Part shown: one piece after another, positions 45,591 through 55,188 of the stretch
Numbering within the stretch: position 1 is the stretch's first letter
Layout: the number at the start of each line of letters is the position of its first letter
Made by a program: the position numbers and the translations under genes
NCBI GenBank assembly: GCA_900596015.1
Contig: UVIF01000012.1
Span: 372,001-436,000, forward strand
Length of the DNA: 64,000 nucleotides
DNA from: Pseudomonas viridiflava
Lineage (GTDB): Bacteria; Pseudomonadota; Gammaproteobacteria; Pseudomonadales; Pseudomonadaceae
Direction: 5' to 3'
Notes under the pieces: model-generated
The model's database searches: none
What the model was told of the DNA's origin: nothing
What the model saw: only the letters and a program-made list of their open reading frames with translations

Positions 45591-46608
45591 CGGTTGCGCC
45601 CACGGGCACGCTTGCCGCTTCCACGCGCAGGTGGTTGGCATAGTTTTCCGCCATGATCGAACACACGATCAGCTGCAGCGGGTGATAGATCATGATCGGC
45701 AGCAGAATCAAGCCCAGTCCGGGATTGCTGCCGAAGATCAACGCCGCCATCGGGGCGCCTGCCGCCAGTGACTTCTTGCTGGCGCAGAATACGGCGGCCA
45801 CCTTGTCGGCGTGACTGAAACCCAGCAGTTTGGCGGTGCGCGTGGTCAGCAACAGGATCAGCGCCAGCAGCAAGGCGCTGCCACCCACGGCCATGGCCAA
45901 CACCGATGCGCCCTGCTGCTGCCACAAGCCCGATACCATCGAGTTGCAGAAGGCGGCATACACCAGCAGCAGGATCACGGCCTTGTCGATCAGGTTGGTG
46001 TAACGCTTGTGCCGTCCGAAGAATTTGCCGAACAACGGCCGCAGCAGTTGCCCCAGCACCAGCGGCAACAGCAGCATGGCGCACAGGTCGAGCAGGGTTT
46101 CCCCCAGGTCGATGCCCCCCGAACCGCCACCGACCACCAGCGCGCAGAGAAACGGCGTAATGAAGATACCCAGCACGCTCGACAGGCTGGCGTTGAGAAT
46201 CGCTGCTGGTACGTTGCCGCCCGCACTGCCCGTCAGTGCCACCGACGACGATATGGTCGAGGGCAAGGCTGCGAGGTACAGAAAGCCCACCATCAAGGTG
46301 CCGGGAATGAATGCGCCGAGGGTCTTGTCGCACGCCAGCCACAGCAGCGGGAACACCACGAAGGTGAAGGCTTGAACCATCACATGCAGGCGCCAGTTTT
46401 TCAATCCGTGGCGGATCTGCTCGCTGGACAGGTTCATGCCATGCAGGAAGAACACCACGAACACGCCGATATTGGTCACTAAGCCTGCGTGCATGGCGCC
46501 GCCGGTGGCGCCGAACCTTGGAAAAATCCACGCCAGCAGGACTGCCAGCACCATGCCGCAGAGAAACCAATCGGTCACCACGCGCTTGAGGTGTTTGAGA
46601 ATGTGCAT
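45577..46608 (-). CDS. BASS-type (SBF-like) transporter, YfeH family
   Basis: A 343-residue inner-membrane protein with about ten hydrophobic helices of the bile acid:sodium symporter superfamily. Visible conserved parts are VFFLHGMNLSSEQIRHGLKNW, LAALPSTISSSVALTGSAGGN and FCASKKSLAAGAPMA. Members carry organic acids or similar compounds with sodium. The substrate here is unknown. An AraC-family regulator is divergent immediately upstream (87 bp) and may control it. Its end overlaps the thiolase gene. Confidence 0.9.
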   Translation of the reverse strand: MHILKHLKRVVTDWFLCGMVLAVLLAWIFPRFGATGGAMHAGLVTNIGVFVVFFLHGMNLSSEQIRHGLKNWRLHVMVQAFTFVVFPLLWLACDKTLGAFIPGTLMVGFLYLAALPSTISSSVALTGSAGGNVPAAILNASLSSVLGIFITPFLCALVVGGGSGGIDLGETLLDLCAMLLLPLVLGQLLRPLFGKFFGRHKRYTNLIDKAVILLLVYAAFCNSMVSGLWQQQGASVLAMAVGGSALLLALILLLTTRTAKLLGFSHADKVAAVFCASKKSLAAGAPMAALIFGSNPGLGLILLPIMIYHPLQLIVCSIMAENYANHLRVEAASVPVGATVSAR

Positions 46609-46695
46609 GAATGAATCGCCTGTGCGTCGATGGACATTGAGAGATGCAGGCTAACTCAGGCACTCTATTGCCGTCTTGCGACAGAGGGCCAATCA

Positions 46696-47478
46696 ATGCC
46701 GCCTAACGGACATGCATCGCCACCCCGCCCCATCCCTGCCTTGGCAAGCCTGCCGCGGCCGTTGTATGCGCGCGCCGAAAGCCTGGGCGCGGGATCGTGG
46801 ACGCCTGCTCACCGGCATGACTGGGCGCAGTTTTCCTACGCCATCAGCGGCGTCCTCGGCGTGCACACCGATGAAGGCAGTTTCTTCGCGCCGCCGCAGT
46901 GGGGTATCTGGATTCCAGCGGGTATCGAACACAAGGTCGTCACTTCGATGCGCGCCGAGATGCGCAGTCTGTACGTGCGCAAAGAGGAATCGCCCTGGCT
47001 CTCGGAGCACTGCAAGGTGCTTGAGGTCACCCCGCTGGCACGCGAGCTGATCAAGGGTTTCTGCGAGTTGCCCCATGACTACCCGGCCGGTGACACCGCT
47101 CAGGCACGTCTGGTGCAGGTATTGCTGGATCAGTTGGCAGGGCTGCCCGAGGTGGCGTTTTCGTTGCCCCTGCCCAGTGAGCATCGGCTGTTGGCGTTGT
47201 GCAACCGGCTGATTGCTGCCCCCGATCAGGCCACCACGCTGACCCAGTGGGCGCATCGCCTGGGGACTTCGGAAAAGACCCTGATGCGCCTGTTCCAGCG
47301 CGAAACCGGCATGAGCTATCGGGCCTGGCGGCAGCGCATGCGGCTACTGTCGTCGCTGCAGGCGCTGGAAAACGGTGACAGTGTGACCACGGCCGCGTTG
47401 AACAACGGTTACGAATCCACATCGGCCTTCATCGCTGCCTTTAAGGCGCTGTTCGGTTTCACCCCAGGCGAGCTTTAA
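46696..47478 (+). CDS. AraC-family transcriptional regulator
   Basis: A 260-residue regulator with an N-terminal cupin-like domain (HRHDWAQFSYAISGVLGVHT and PPQWGIWIPAGIEH) and a C-terminal pair of helix-turn-helix motifs. The AraC signature runs from MRLLSSLQALENGDSVTTAA to STSAFIAAFKALFGFTP. The ATG at 46696 follows a GAGG ribosome site. It is divergent from the BASS transporter, the most likely target. The effector is unknown. Confidence 0.92.
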   Translation: MPPNGHASPPRPIPALASLPRPLYARAESLGAGSWTPAHRHDWAQFSYAISGVLGVHTDEGSFFAPPQWGIWIPAGIEHKVVTSMRAEMRSLYVRKEESPWLSEHCKVLEVTPLARELIKGFCELPHDYPAGDTAQARLVQVLLDQLAGLPEVAFSLPLPSEHRLLALCNRLIAAPDQATTLTQWAHRLGTSEKTLMRLFQRETGMSYRAWRQRMRLLSSLQALENGDSVTTAALNNGYESTSAFIAAFKALFGFTPGEL

Positions 47479-47643
47479 TGCATGAGCGCCGCTGTCCATC
47501 AGCTGCGAAAGCGCTATGATCGTCCACCGCTTGGCGAGTTGTTTGCATCGTTTTACAGGCTCGGGTCGGCAAGCCGCGCTCGCTGTGAGACGATGCCGCC
47601 AGAATTCGCGTGTTTGGCTACGAAGGACCCAGAATAAAAGCTG

Positions 47644-48537
47644 ATGAAGACTCCAAAACGCATTGAACCGCTGATCGAGGACGGTCTGGTGGACGAGGTG
47701 CTGCGACCGCTGATGAGCGGTAAAGAAGCAGCTGTCTATGTGGTGCGCTGTGGCAAGGAATTGCGCTGCGCCAAGGTCTACAAGGAGGCGAACAAACGAA
47801 GCTTTCGTCAGGCGGCCGAATATCAGGAAGGCCGCAAGGTGCGCAACAGCCGGCAGGCCCGGGCAATGGCCAAGGGCTCCAAGTTCGGCCGCAAGGAAAC
47901 CGAAGACGCCTGGCAGAACGCCGAGGTCGCGGCGCTGTTCCGGCTGGCCAGCGCCGGTGTGCGTGTGCCCAAGCCGTACGATTTTCTCGAGGGCGTGCTG
48001 CTCATGGAGATGATCTGCGACGAGGACGGCGACGCAGCCCCACGTCTCAACGACGTCGAGCTGGAACCGGATCAGGCGCGCGAGTACCACGCGTTCCTCA
48101 TCCACCAGATCGTGCTGATGCTGTGCACGGGTCTGGTGCACGGTGACCTCTCCGAGTTCAACGTGCTGCTGACGCCCGATGGCCCGGTGATCATCGATCT
48201 CCCGCAGGCCGTGGATGCGGCGGGCAACAACCATGCTTTCAGCATGCTTGAACGCGACGTCGGTAACATGGCCAGCTATTTCGGCCGGTTCGCTCCCGAG
48301 CTTCGCCAGACGCGCTACGCGAAGGAAATGTGGGCGTTGTACGAAGAAGGCAAACTGCACCCGGCCAGTGTGTTGACCGGTGAGTTCGCAGAGGAAGAAG
48401 TGGAAGCCGATGTGGGCGGGGTCATGCGTGAAATCGAGGCCGCGCGCCTGGACGACATTCGCCGACGTGCCGCGCGCGAGGCCGATGACCAGCCAACCAA
48501 GACAACGGAAGAACCGCCTCCGCCCTGGTTGCAGTAA
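47644..48537 (+). CDS. RIO-type serine/threonine kinase
   Basis: A 297-residue RIO1-like kinase. The nucleotide loop is SGKEAAVYVV (25-34), the invariant lysine lies in RCAKVYK, the catalytic loop reads LVHGDLSEFNVLLT and the metal loop VIIDLPQAV. All catalytic residues are present. Bacterial RIO kinases are little studied, and one next to cueR in P. aeruginosa (PA4780) has, as I recall, been described as a stress-linked kinase. The C-terminus ends in an acidic, Pro-rich tail (about 270-297). It is convergent with cueR. Confidence 0.92.
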   Translation: MKTPKRIEPLIEDGLVDEVLRPLMSGKEAAVYVVRCGKELRCAKVYKEANKRSFRQAAEYQEGRKVRNSRQARAMAKGSKFGRKETEDAWQNAEVAALFRLASAGVRVPKPYDFLEGVLLMEMICDEDGDAAPRLNDVELEPDQAREYHAFLIHQIVLMLCTGLVHGDLSEFNVLLTPDGPVIIDLPQAVDAAGNNHAFSMLERDVGNMASYFGRFAPELRQTRYAKEMWALYEEGKLHPASVLTGEFAEEEVEADVGGVMREIEAARLDDIRRRAAREADDQPTKTTEEPPPPWLQ

Positions 48538-48572
48538 GCGGCCCGCTTGAAGCAGACGGCGTTTTCCCCGCG

Positions 48573-48974
48573 TCAGCTGCAACAGCCCCCGGATGCCAGC
48601 TCCTGAAGGATCGGGCAGTCCGGGCGGTCATCGCCGTGACAGTGCTCCACCAGGTGTTCCAAGGTGTTGCGCAGGCTGCTCAGCTCGCCGATGCGACGAT
48701 CGAGCTCGTCGATATGCCGGCGCGCCAGCTGTTTCACATCGGCGCTGGCACGCTTGCGGTCCTGCCACAGCGTGAGCAGCCTGGCCACTTCTTCCAGTGA
48801 AAACCCAAGGTCGCGCGAGCGTTTGATGAAACCGAGCGTGTGCAGGTCCGCCGCCTGATACAGGCGGTAGCCACTGTCGCTGCGCACGGCCGGCGCGAGC
48901 AGTCCGATGGACTCGTAGTAACGGATCATCTTTGCGCTGAGGCCGCTTTCGCGGGCGGCTTGGCCAATGTTCAT
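48573..48974 (-). CDS. cueR: Cu(I)-responsive MerR-family regulator CueR
   Basis: A 133-residue regulator. The N-terminal MerR helix-turn-helix is MNIGQAARESGLSAKMIRYYESIGLL, followed by a dimer helix and a C-terminal metal loop with Cys112 and Cys120 (CHGDDRPDC), the same numbering as the Cu(I) ligands in E. coli CueR. A further CCS ends the protein. It should activate copper-export promoters by untwisting a 19-bp spacer. Two such promoters are in this window, one pointing into cueR itself and one into copZ. Confidence 0.95.
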   Translation of the reverse strand: MNIGQAARESGLSAKMIRYYESIGLLAPAVRSDSGYRLYQAADLHTLGFIKRSRDLGFSLEEVARLLTLWQDRKRASADVKQLARRHIDELDRRIGELSSLRNTLEHLVEHCHGDDRPDCPILQELASGGCCS

Positions 48975-49004
48975 GCTCGAAATGTCCTCGCAGGCGTTTG
49001 CGCC

Positions 49005-49035
49005 AGTATCAACCTTGCCCCTCTGGCAAGGTCAA
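49005..49035 (-). promoter_or_regulatory. CueR-type promoter reading into cueR
   Basis: On the leftward strand TTGACC (-35, 49030-49035) and GATACT (-10, 49005-49010) are separated by 19 bp. The spacer carries the perfect dyad ACCTTGCC-N5-GGCAAGGT. The long spacer and dyad are the hallmark of MerR-family copper promoters. The -35 box overlaps the stop codon of the gene at 49032-49418. It implies that cueR is self-regulated. Confidence 0.85.
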
Positions 49036-49418
49036 TACTCCAGTGGCTCGGGCTTCAAGTACAAGCCGGCGCTGCCTGCAGCGATACGGAATTTCTGAAT
49101 CTGCCCGGCCTGCAGGGTCACGATCACCGGTTTGTATTCGGTCATGCCCGGCGCACAACCAGGCGTTTGCCCCGGAAGCTGACGCAAACCGACCGACACG
49201 GGGCCTGGCGGCAGGTTGAACGACGTGGCCTGCTCCTGAAACAAACGCCCGACCAGTTGGTCCTGCAGGTACACCCCGATCTCGCAGGACGTGGCGACTT
49301 CCAGGCGCTCGCGGGAAACGATCAGAATGCCGTATGGCTGGCCGGTACTGGCACCGGCCCAACAGCTCTGCGCTGCCAGGGCACACATTCCGAAAAGCCA
49401 TGCAGTGGTGGGGCGCAT
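49032..49418 (-). CDS. Periplasmic protein of unknown function
   Basis: A 128-residue protein with a signal peptide (cleavage likely after SCWAGA, near residue 23). The mature part is small, beta-rich in appearance, with a few cysteines (Cys in VATSCEIGVYLQ and PGCAPGMTEY) and the ending KFRIAAGSAGLYLKPEPLEY. I do not recognise the family. It resembles the short periplasmic proteins with a PEGA-like or carbohydrate-binding style repeat seen in pseudomonads, but that is weak. The ATG has an AGGAGAAATT ribosome site. It lies between cueR and copZ and may be part of the copper response. Confidence 0.75.
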   Translation of the reverse strand: MRPTTAWLFGMCALAAQSCWAGASTGQPYGILIVSRERLEVATSCEIGVYLQDQLVGRLFQEQATSFNLPPGPVSVGLRQLPGQTPGCAPGMTEYKPVIVTLQAGQIQKFRIAAGSAGLYLKPEPLEY

Positions 49419-49511
49419 CGAATTTCTCCTGGCGGATGGGCAGCGTGCAGCTTGGACGAGCCGCTGGAGGAATTCCAGCCCGGCCGATCCGAGCAGAACT
49501 TGATCTTTACC

Positions 49512-49542
49512 TTGACCTTGCCTCGATGGGAAGGTTGAAGAT
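49512..49542 (+). promoter_or_regulatory. CueR-type promoter of copZ
   Basis: TTGACC (49512-49517) and GAAGAT (49537-49542) are spaced by 19 bp, with the near-perfect dyad ACCTTGCC-N5-GGGAAGGT in the spacer. It lies 32 bases before the copZ ATG. Confidence 0.88.
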
Positions 49543-49573
49543 GATTGCAATCCCATCCAGCGAGGTATCACCC

Positions 49574-49771
49574 ATGCAACTGTTCAACGTGCAAGGCATG
49601 ACCTGTGGCCATTGCGTACGCGCCGTGACCCAGGCGATTACCGCTCAAGATCCGGCTGCCCAGGTCCAGATCGACCTGGCTGTGGGCAAGGTCGAAACCG
49701 ACAGCAATCTGCCCCCCGAGCGAATCATCCAGCTGATCAGCGAAGAAGGCTACAGCGCGACAGCCGCATAA
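49574..49771 (+). CDS. copZ: Copper chaperone CopZ (heavy-metal-associated domain)
   Basis: A 65-residue single HMA domain that carries Cu(I) in the cytoplasm to the exporting ATPase. The metal site is GMTCGHC with Cys11 and Cys14. The start MQLFNVQGMT follows a GCGAGG-like ribosome site. A CueR-type promoter lies directly upstream. No copA-type ATPase is in the window, so its partner is elsewhere. Confidence 0.95.
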   Translation: MQLFNVQGMTCGHCVRAVTQAITAQDPAAQVQIDLAVGKVETDSNLPPERIIQLISEEGYSATAA

Positions 49772-49819
49772 CCCGGTTAAACTACGCCGCCTGTATTGTC
49801 AGGACGTAGTGGATACCCG

Positions 49820-51013
49820 ATGAACTTCAAGACCATTCTGATCCTGGGGGCGCTCAGCGCGTTCGGCCCCCTGGCGATCGACTTCTACCTGCCGGGCTTC
49901 CCTGCCATGGCGCTCGCCTTCGGCACCGACGAGAAGCATATCCAGACCACCCTGGCTGCCTACTTCCTCGGTCTGTCGATCGGCCAACTGATCTATGGCC
50001 CAGTGGCCGATCGCTTCGGCCGCAGGGTCCCACTGCTCGTGGGTGTTTCGCTGTTTACCGTGGCTTCGCTGGCCTGTGCGTTCGCACCCACGCTGGAGTG
50101 GCTCATCGTTGCCCGCTTCGTCCAGGCCCTGGGCGGTTGCGCCGGCATGGTGCTGGCTCGCGCCATCGTCAGCGACAAATGCGATGCGGTCGGTTCGGCC
50201 AAGGTGTTCTCGCAGCTGATGCTGGTCATGGGCCTGGCGCCGATCCTGGCACCGATGCTCGGCGGCGTACTGGTCAACAGTTGGGGCTGGCAGTGGATCT
50301 TCATCCTGCTCACCCTGTTCAGTGCCGCCTGCACCTTGGCCGTCGCCCTGGGCCTGCCGGAAAGCATGCCCGCTGACAGGCCCAGACGCCCCCTTGCAGG
50401 CGCACCCAGGCTGTACGGCGGTTTGTTGCTGGACCCTGTGTTCATGGGGCACGCGCTGACCGGCGGAATCGCCATGGCCGGCATGTTCGCCTACATCGCC
50501 GGGTCACCGTTCGTGTTCATCAAGCTCTACGGCGTACCCGCCGAACACTATGGCTGGCTGTTTGGCAGCAATGCCGCAGGGTTCATTCTGATGGCACAGA
50601 TCAACGCGCGCCTTCTATCGCGTCGCGGTCCGGCGTTGCTGCTGTCACGCACCGTATGGGTGTACATGGCAGCGGGCACGGTGCTGCTCGCGCTCAGTGC
50701 GCTGCAACCAGCGGTATTGTGGCCATTGCTGGTCCCGCTGTTCGTCTGTCTGGCGAGCCTGGGCGGGATCATCCCCAACGCTTCCGCGTGTGCCATGAGC
50801 GGGCAGGGCTCGCGTGCCGGCAGCGCCTCAGCGCTGCTGGGGTGTCTGCAATTCAGCCTCGCCGCCGCTGCCGCGTCGTTGGTCGGGTTACTCCACGACG
50901 GCACGGCAATGCCGATGGCCTGGGTGATCGCCGGCTGCGGCATCCTCGCCGTTTGCGCGGCGGTACTGACACGCCGCTGCCAGCGGCGTCGCGACCTGCC
51001 GATAGGCACTTAG
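49820..51013 (+). CDS. Bcr/CflA-type drug efflux transporter (MFS)
   Basis: A 397-residue exporter with twelve predicted helices. The family motif LIYGPVADRFGRRVPLL (motif A) and the early AFGPLAIDFYLPGFPAMA (Bcr/CflA-specific, Asp in helix 1) are clear. Members export bicyclomycin, chloramphenicol or sulfonamide-like drugs with protons. The ATG at 49820 is preferred over a start eight codons upstream. It follows copZ by 48 bp in the same direction, so read-through from the copper promoter is possible. Confidence 0.93.
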   Translation: MNFKTILILGALSAFGPLAIDFYLPGFPAMALAFGTDEKHIQTTLAAYFLGLSIGQLIYGPVADRFGRRVPLLVGVSLFTVASLACAFAPTLEWLIVARFVQALGGCAGMVLARAIVSDKCDAVGSAKVFSQLMLVMGLAPILAPMLGGVLVNSWGWQWIFILLTLFSAACTLAVALGLPESMPADRPRRPLAGAPRLYGGLLLDPVFMGHALTGGIAMAGMFAYIAGSPFVFIKLYGVPAEHYGWLFGSNAAGFILMAQINARLLSRRGPALLLSRTVWVYMAAGTVLLALSALQPAVLWPLLVPLFVCLASLGGIIPNASACAMSGQGSRAGSASALLGCLQFSLAAAAASLVGLLHDGTAMPMAWVIAGCGILAVCAAVLTRRCQRRRDLPIGT

Positions 51014-51189
51014 CCAGCGTTGCTCCCCCGCGCCTGCGGCAAGCCGTGGGGCGCCTGCAAGCGGGCCTCCAGCGTGGCGATGAAGGCTCGCGCCTCGGCT
51101 TCGCTGCGGAATGACACCGCATGCTGGTCCATGCGCACTTGCCAGCAGCTGCCACGTGGTTGCTTCAACTCAGAAAGAAGAACTTTCAT
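51010..51189 (-). CDS. Small conserved hypothetical protein (59 aa)
   Basis: A 59-residue protein, MKVLLSELKQPRGSCWQVRM followed by DQHAVSFRSEAEARAFIATL, that looks like a small DUF-type domain with a beta-hairpin and a helix. I cannot name a family. It overlaps the convergent MFS stop by three bases. A GAGG ribosome site before the ATG and the sensible composition suggest it is real. The leader contains a hairpin TGAGGAC/GTCCTCA at about 51212-51234. Confidence 0.6.
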   Translation of the reverse strand: MKVLLSELKQPRGSCWQVRMDQHAVSFRSEAEARAFIATLEARLQAPHGLPQARGSNAG

Positions 51190-51603
51190 TGCGATGTCCT
51201 CGGGCTCGAGATGAGGACCCAGTGTAGTCCTCATTTCGGCCGTGCGAGCGTCATCGGGTGCCCGTCGGACTGACGGCGCGGCACCGCGAACCAAACAATC
51301 ATGTAGGTCTGCAAGGACGGACATTGCGGGAAAAGTCCGTCCCGGCTGTGAGGTCAAACCTGTAATGAATCATGTATCCAACCGACTTTCCGGCAAGAGA
51401 GCGACGCGTTGCGGGCGCTTCAGCAAGCGTCCCGGAAAATGCCATCGGTAAGGGCGGCTCATACAAGTACAGGGTATTGCACACCCCTCGCATTCGATGC
51501 TCATCCCCGACGATTTCGTCCAATTCCGTACAACGGCAGGGTGCATATAATCACCCCGGCAACCATTGCCAGATTGACGAACGTTTCCACAGGGAGTGAA
51601 CAC
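51190..51603. other. Gene-free region upstream of the ArsR-type regulator
   Basis: These 414 bp hold the leader of the leftward 59-residue gene (hairpin TGAGGAC/GTCCTCA near 51212-51234) and the promoter region of the rightward regulator. TATAAT at 51545-51550 is a good -10 box, but the -35 (TTCCGT, 51523-51528) is poor. The middle part shows nothing I recognise. Confidence 0.45.
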
Positions 51604-52299
51604 ATGCAACCAACACCTTGCATCAGCCGGATCGCCACATTGCTGGCCGACCCCAAGCGCAGCGCCATGCTCTGGGCGCTCATCGACGGCACCACGCGAG
51701 GCGCCGACGAGCTGGCATCGCTGGCAGGTGTCTCGCCCTCGTCGGCAGGCGCGCATCTGGCGCGGTTGTCGGCAGGTGGTCTGCTGACGCTCGAAGCGCG
51801 TGGGCGCAAGCGTTTTTTCCGCTTGGCCAAACCAGAAGTGGGGGCAGCGGTGGAGGCATTGGCCAGCGTCTCGTTGGTGCAAGCCAGTGCGGGAATGGCG
51901 GCGCGCATCAGCGTGCCCAAACCACGCTCGCCCAAGGCCCTGCATCAGGTGCGGCTGTGCGGTGATCATCTGGGCGGCGTGCTGGCGGCCGATCTGTTCC
52001 AGCGCATGGTCCAGAACGGCTGGCTCGAACACTATGAACAGCGGCTCGAAGTGACGGCGCTGGGCAGCAGTCGCCTGGCCAGCCAAGGCATCTATACGCA
52101 AGCACTGGTCAATCGCGAGCGCCAGCCGCTGCACAGCTGTTGCGACTGGAGCACCCAGCGCCCGCACGTAGGCGGGGCACTGGGTGCAGGGCTGCTGACC
52201 CTGTTCCTGCAGTCGGGCTGGCTCAAGCTCAACGAAGACAGCCGCACGCTGCAGGTCACCCGACTGGGCATGAGCGAGATCGGTCGGCTGGGTACGTGA
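51604..52299 (+). CDS. ArsR/SmtB-type regulator with duplicated C-terminal module
   Basis: A 231-residue regulator. The N-terminal third is a winged helix of the ArsR group, with PKRSAMLWALIDGTTRGADELASLAGVSPSSAGAHLARL and GRKRFFRL. The rest consists of two similar modules, HLGGVLAADLFQRMVQNGWLEHYEQRLEVTALG and HVGGALGAGLLTLFLQSGWLKLNEDSRTLQVTRLG. Between them lies a HSCCDWSTQRPH stretch whose adjacent cysteines and histidines could bind a metal or sense redox state. A GGGAGTG ribosome site supports the ATG. It stands alone. Effector and targets are unknown. Confidence 0.85.
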   Translation: MQPTPCISRIATLLADPKRSAMLWALIDGTTRGADELASLAGVSPSSAGAHLARLSAGGLLTLEARGRKRFFRLAKPEVGAAVEALASVSLVQASAGMAARISVPKPRSPKALHQVRLCGDHLGGVLAADLFQRMVQNGWLEHYEQRLEVTALGSSRLASQGIYTQALVNRERQPLHSCCDWSTQRPHVGGALGAGLLTLFLQSGWLKLNEDSRTLQVTRLGMSEIGRLGT

Positions 52300-52333
52300 T
52301 GGGGCGGGCGAGGCGGCGATTCGCCCCCGCCGG
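52300..52333. terminator. Possible terminator between convergent genes
   Basis: A G+C-rich imperfect hairpin (GGGGCGGGCG paired with CGCCCCCGCC) lies between the convergent stops of the ArsR-type gene and the deaminase gene. There is no T-run. Confidence 0.4.
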
Positions 52334-52335
52334 CC

Positions 52336-53304
<969 letters not shown>

Positions 53305-53423
53305 TCATCAAGTGCAATCGTGCCCGATTCTACAGGTATTGCCCTTGCCTCGCAGCCGCAGGGGCTCGACCGGCAGGTTCGCGCCGACGTCCGGGTGCCA
53401 GTCCCGGCCGGCTGCCACACCAG

Positions 53424-54215
53424 TCAGGTCGAAGCGCGCGTGCTCTTTTCCACCACGCACATCGGCGTACCTGCCACCGGCTCGCGGACGATCTGCACCT
53501 GTACCTCGAATACCCGCTGCATCAATTGCGCATCGACGACCTGTCCAGGCGGTCCATCGGCTACCAGCCGTCCTTGACGCATCACCGCCAGATGATCGGC
53601 GTAGCGGCATGCCTGGTTGATATCGTGCAACACAGTGACCACGGTCTTGCCTTCGGCGGCAAGCTGGCGCATCAAGTCGAGCAGTTCGACCTGATGGCTG
53701 ATATCCAGATAGGTCGTGGGTTCGTCGAGCAATACCACCGGCGTATTCTGCGCCAGCACCATGGCCAGCCAGGCCCTTTGACGCTGGCCGCCGGAGAGGT
53801 CCGCCAGCGCGGTGTCGGCGAGTGATTCCAAACCCATGCGCTGCAAGGCCTGGTCCACGGCAGTGCGGTCCGTACCGCTCAAGCGTCCCCAGAAGCTATT
53901 GTGCGGGCTACGCCCGTACGCCACCAGTTGGGCAACGCTGACCCCCTCCGGAATGGGCAGCACCTGTGGCAGGAACGCGACATGCTGCGCCAATGTGCGC
54001 GACGACAGTTGCGCATACGCCTGGCCGTCGAGGCTTACCGTGCCGCATTGCGGGGTAATGATGCGTGCCAGCGCCTTGAGCAGCGTCGACTTGCCACAGC
54101 CATTGGGCCCGATCAGCGCGGTGACTTGCCCGGCAGGCGGGGTGAACGAGAGATTGCGTACGATAGGCGTGGCGCCGTAGCCGATATCCACGCCGTCGGC
54201 TTTGATGATGCTCAT
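53424..54215 (-). CDS. fecE: Ferric-citrate-type ABC transporter ATPase FecE
   Basis: A 263-residue ABC ATPase of the siderophore/cobalamin class. Walker A is GPNGCGKST, the signature is LSGGQRQRAW, and Walker B is VVLLDEPTTYLD, with the H-loop in VLHDINQ. It energises uptake by the FecC-FecD permease and is the last gene of a leftward fecBCDE operon, four bases after fecD. Confidence 0.88.
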   Translation of the reverse strand: MSIIKADGVDIGYGATPIVRNLSFTPPAGQVTALIGPNGCGKSTLLKALARIITPQCGTVSLDGQAYAQLSSRTLAQHVAFLPQVLPIPEGVSVAQLVAYGRSPHNSFWGRLSGTDRTAVDQALQRMGLESLADTALADLSGGQRQRAWLAMVLAQNTPVVLLDEPTTYLDISHQVELLDLMRQLAAEGKTVVTVLHDINQACRYADHLAVMRQGRLVADGPPGQVVDAQLMQRVFEVQVQIVREPVAGTPMCVVEKSTRAST

Positions 54216-54219
54216 GATG

Positions 54220-55188
54220 TCAGCCCTTGAAGCGTGCCAGCAGCCAGAGAAAGTAGGGTGCGCCGATGACCGCAGTCAGAACGCCTGCCGGAATCTCGCT
54301 GGGCGCGATCAGTGTGCGGCCCAGCGTGTCGGCCAGCACCAGCAAGAGGGCGCCGATCAACATCGAGGCCGGCAGCAGGTGCTGATGATGCCCGCCCACC
54401 AGCCGGCGCGCCATGTGCGGCGCGACCAACCCGAGAAAGCCCACCGGGCCGATGATGCCCACGCCCAGGCTGCTCAACAGCACCGCCGCGCCCATCGCCA
54501 GCCAGCGTATGCGCTTGAGGGCGGTACCCAGGCTGTGCGCCGCTTCGTCGCCCAGGCCGATCAGGTTCAGCGGTTTCGCCAGGCCCAGCGCCAATGGCAT
54601 CAGTACCAGGAACGGCAGGGCCAACGCCAGATGATGCCAACTGCGACTCCACAGGCTGCCCGTCAAGGCCAGCAGCGCGGTGTTGATGTCCAGCGGGTGC
54701 GACAGGATCAGAAACTCGGTGACGCTCGACAGGGTCACGGCGATCGCCACCCCGGACAATGCAAAGCGCACGCCGGAAAAGCTCACACCACTGTTGTACA
54801 GCGCCAGCAGCAGCGCGCCGCCAGCGCCGCCCACACCGGCCACCAGCGGCAGCCAGGTAAAAGGCAATTGCGGCACCGCGATGATGGCGATGGTCAGCGC
54901 CAGCCCTGCGCCCTGGGTCACCCCCAGAATCTCCGGGGACGCCAGCGGGTTGCGGATCACCCCCTGCACCAGGGCACCGGCCAGGCCCAAGGCGCTGCCG
55001 GTCAGGATCGCGATCAATCCGCGCGGCAGGCGGTGGTTCCACACTTCGAAGTCCAGTGGGTCATGCGCCAGCAACCGCTCGAACACTGCACTGGGCGCCA
55101 ACCAGGAGGTGCCTGCGCTCAGGCTCAGCCACAAGGCAGCGAGCAACAGCGCCAGCAGGATCAGCAGGCGAGGGTAGGGCCGGGTCAT
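54220..55188 (-). CDS. fecD: Ferric-citrate-type ABC transporter permease FecD
   Basis: A 322-residue permease with about ten hydrophobic helices of the BtuC/FecCD group. It begins MTRPYPRLLILLALLLAALW and contains GSALGLAGALVQGVIRNPLASPEILGV and IGPVGFLGLVAPHMARRLVG, the coupling-helix region that touches the ATPase. The ATG overlaps the fecC stop by four bases. A longer open frame upstream overlaps fecC and is not used. Confidence 0.88.
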   Translation of the reverse strand: MTRPYPRLLILLALLLAALWLSLSAGTSWLAPSAVFERLLAHDPLDFEVWNHRLPRGLIAILTGSALGLAGALVQGVIRNPLASPEILGVTQGAGLALTIAIIAVPQLPFTWLPLVAGVGGAGGALLLALYNSGVSFSGVRFALSGVAIAVTLSSVTEFLILSHPLDINTALLALTGSLWSRSWHHLALALPFLVLMPLALGLAKPLNLIGLGDEAAHSLGTALKRIRWLAMGAAVLLSSLGVGIIGPVGFLGLVAPHMARRLVGGHHQHLLPASMLIGALLLVLADTLGRTLIAPSEIPAGVLTAVIGAPYFLWLLARFKG

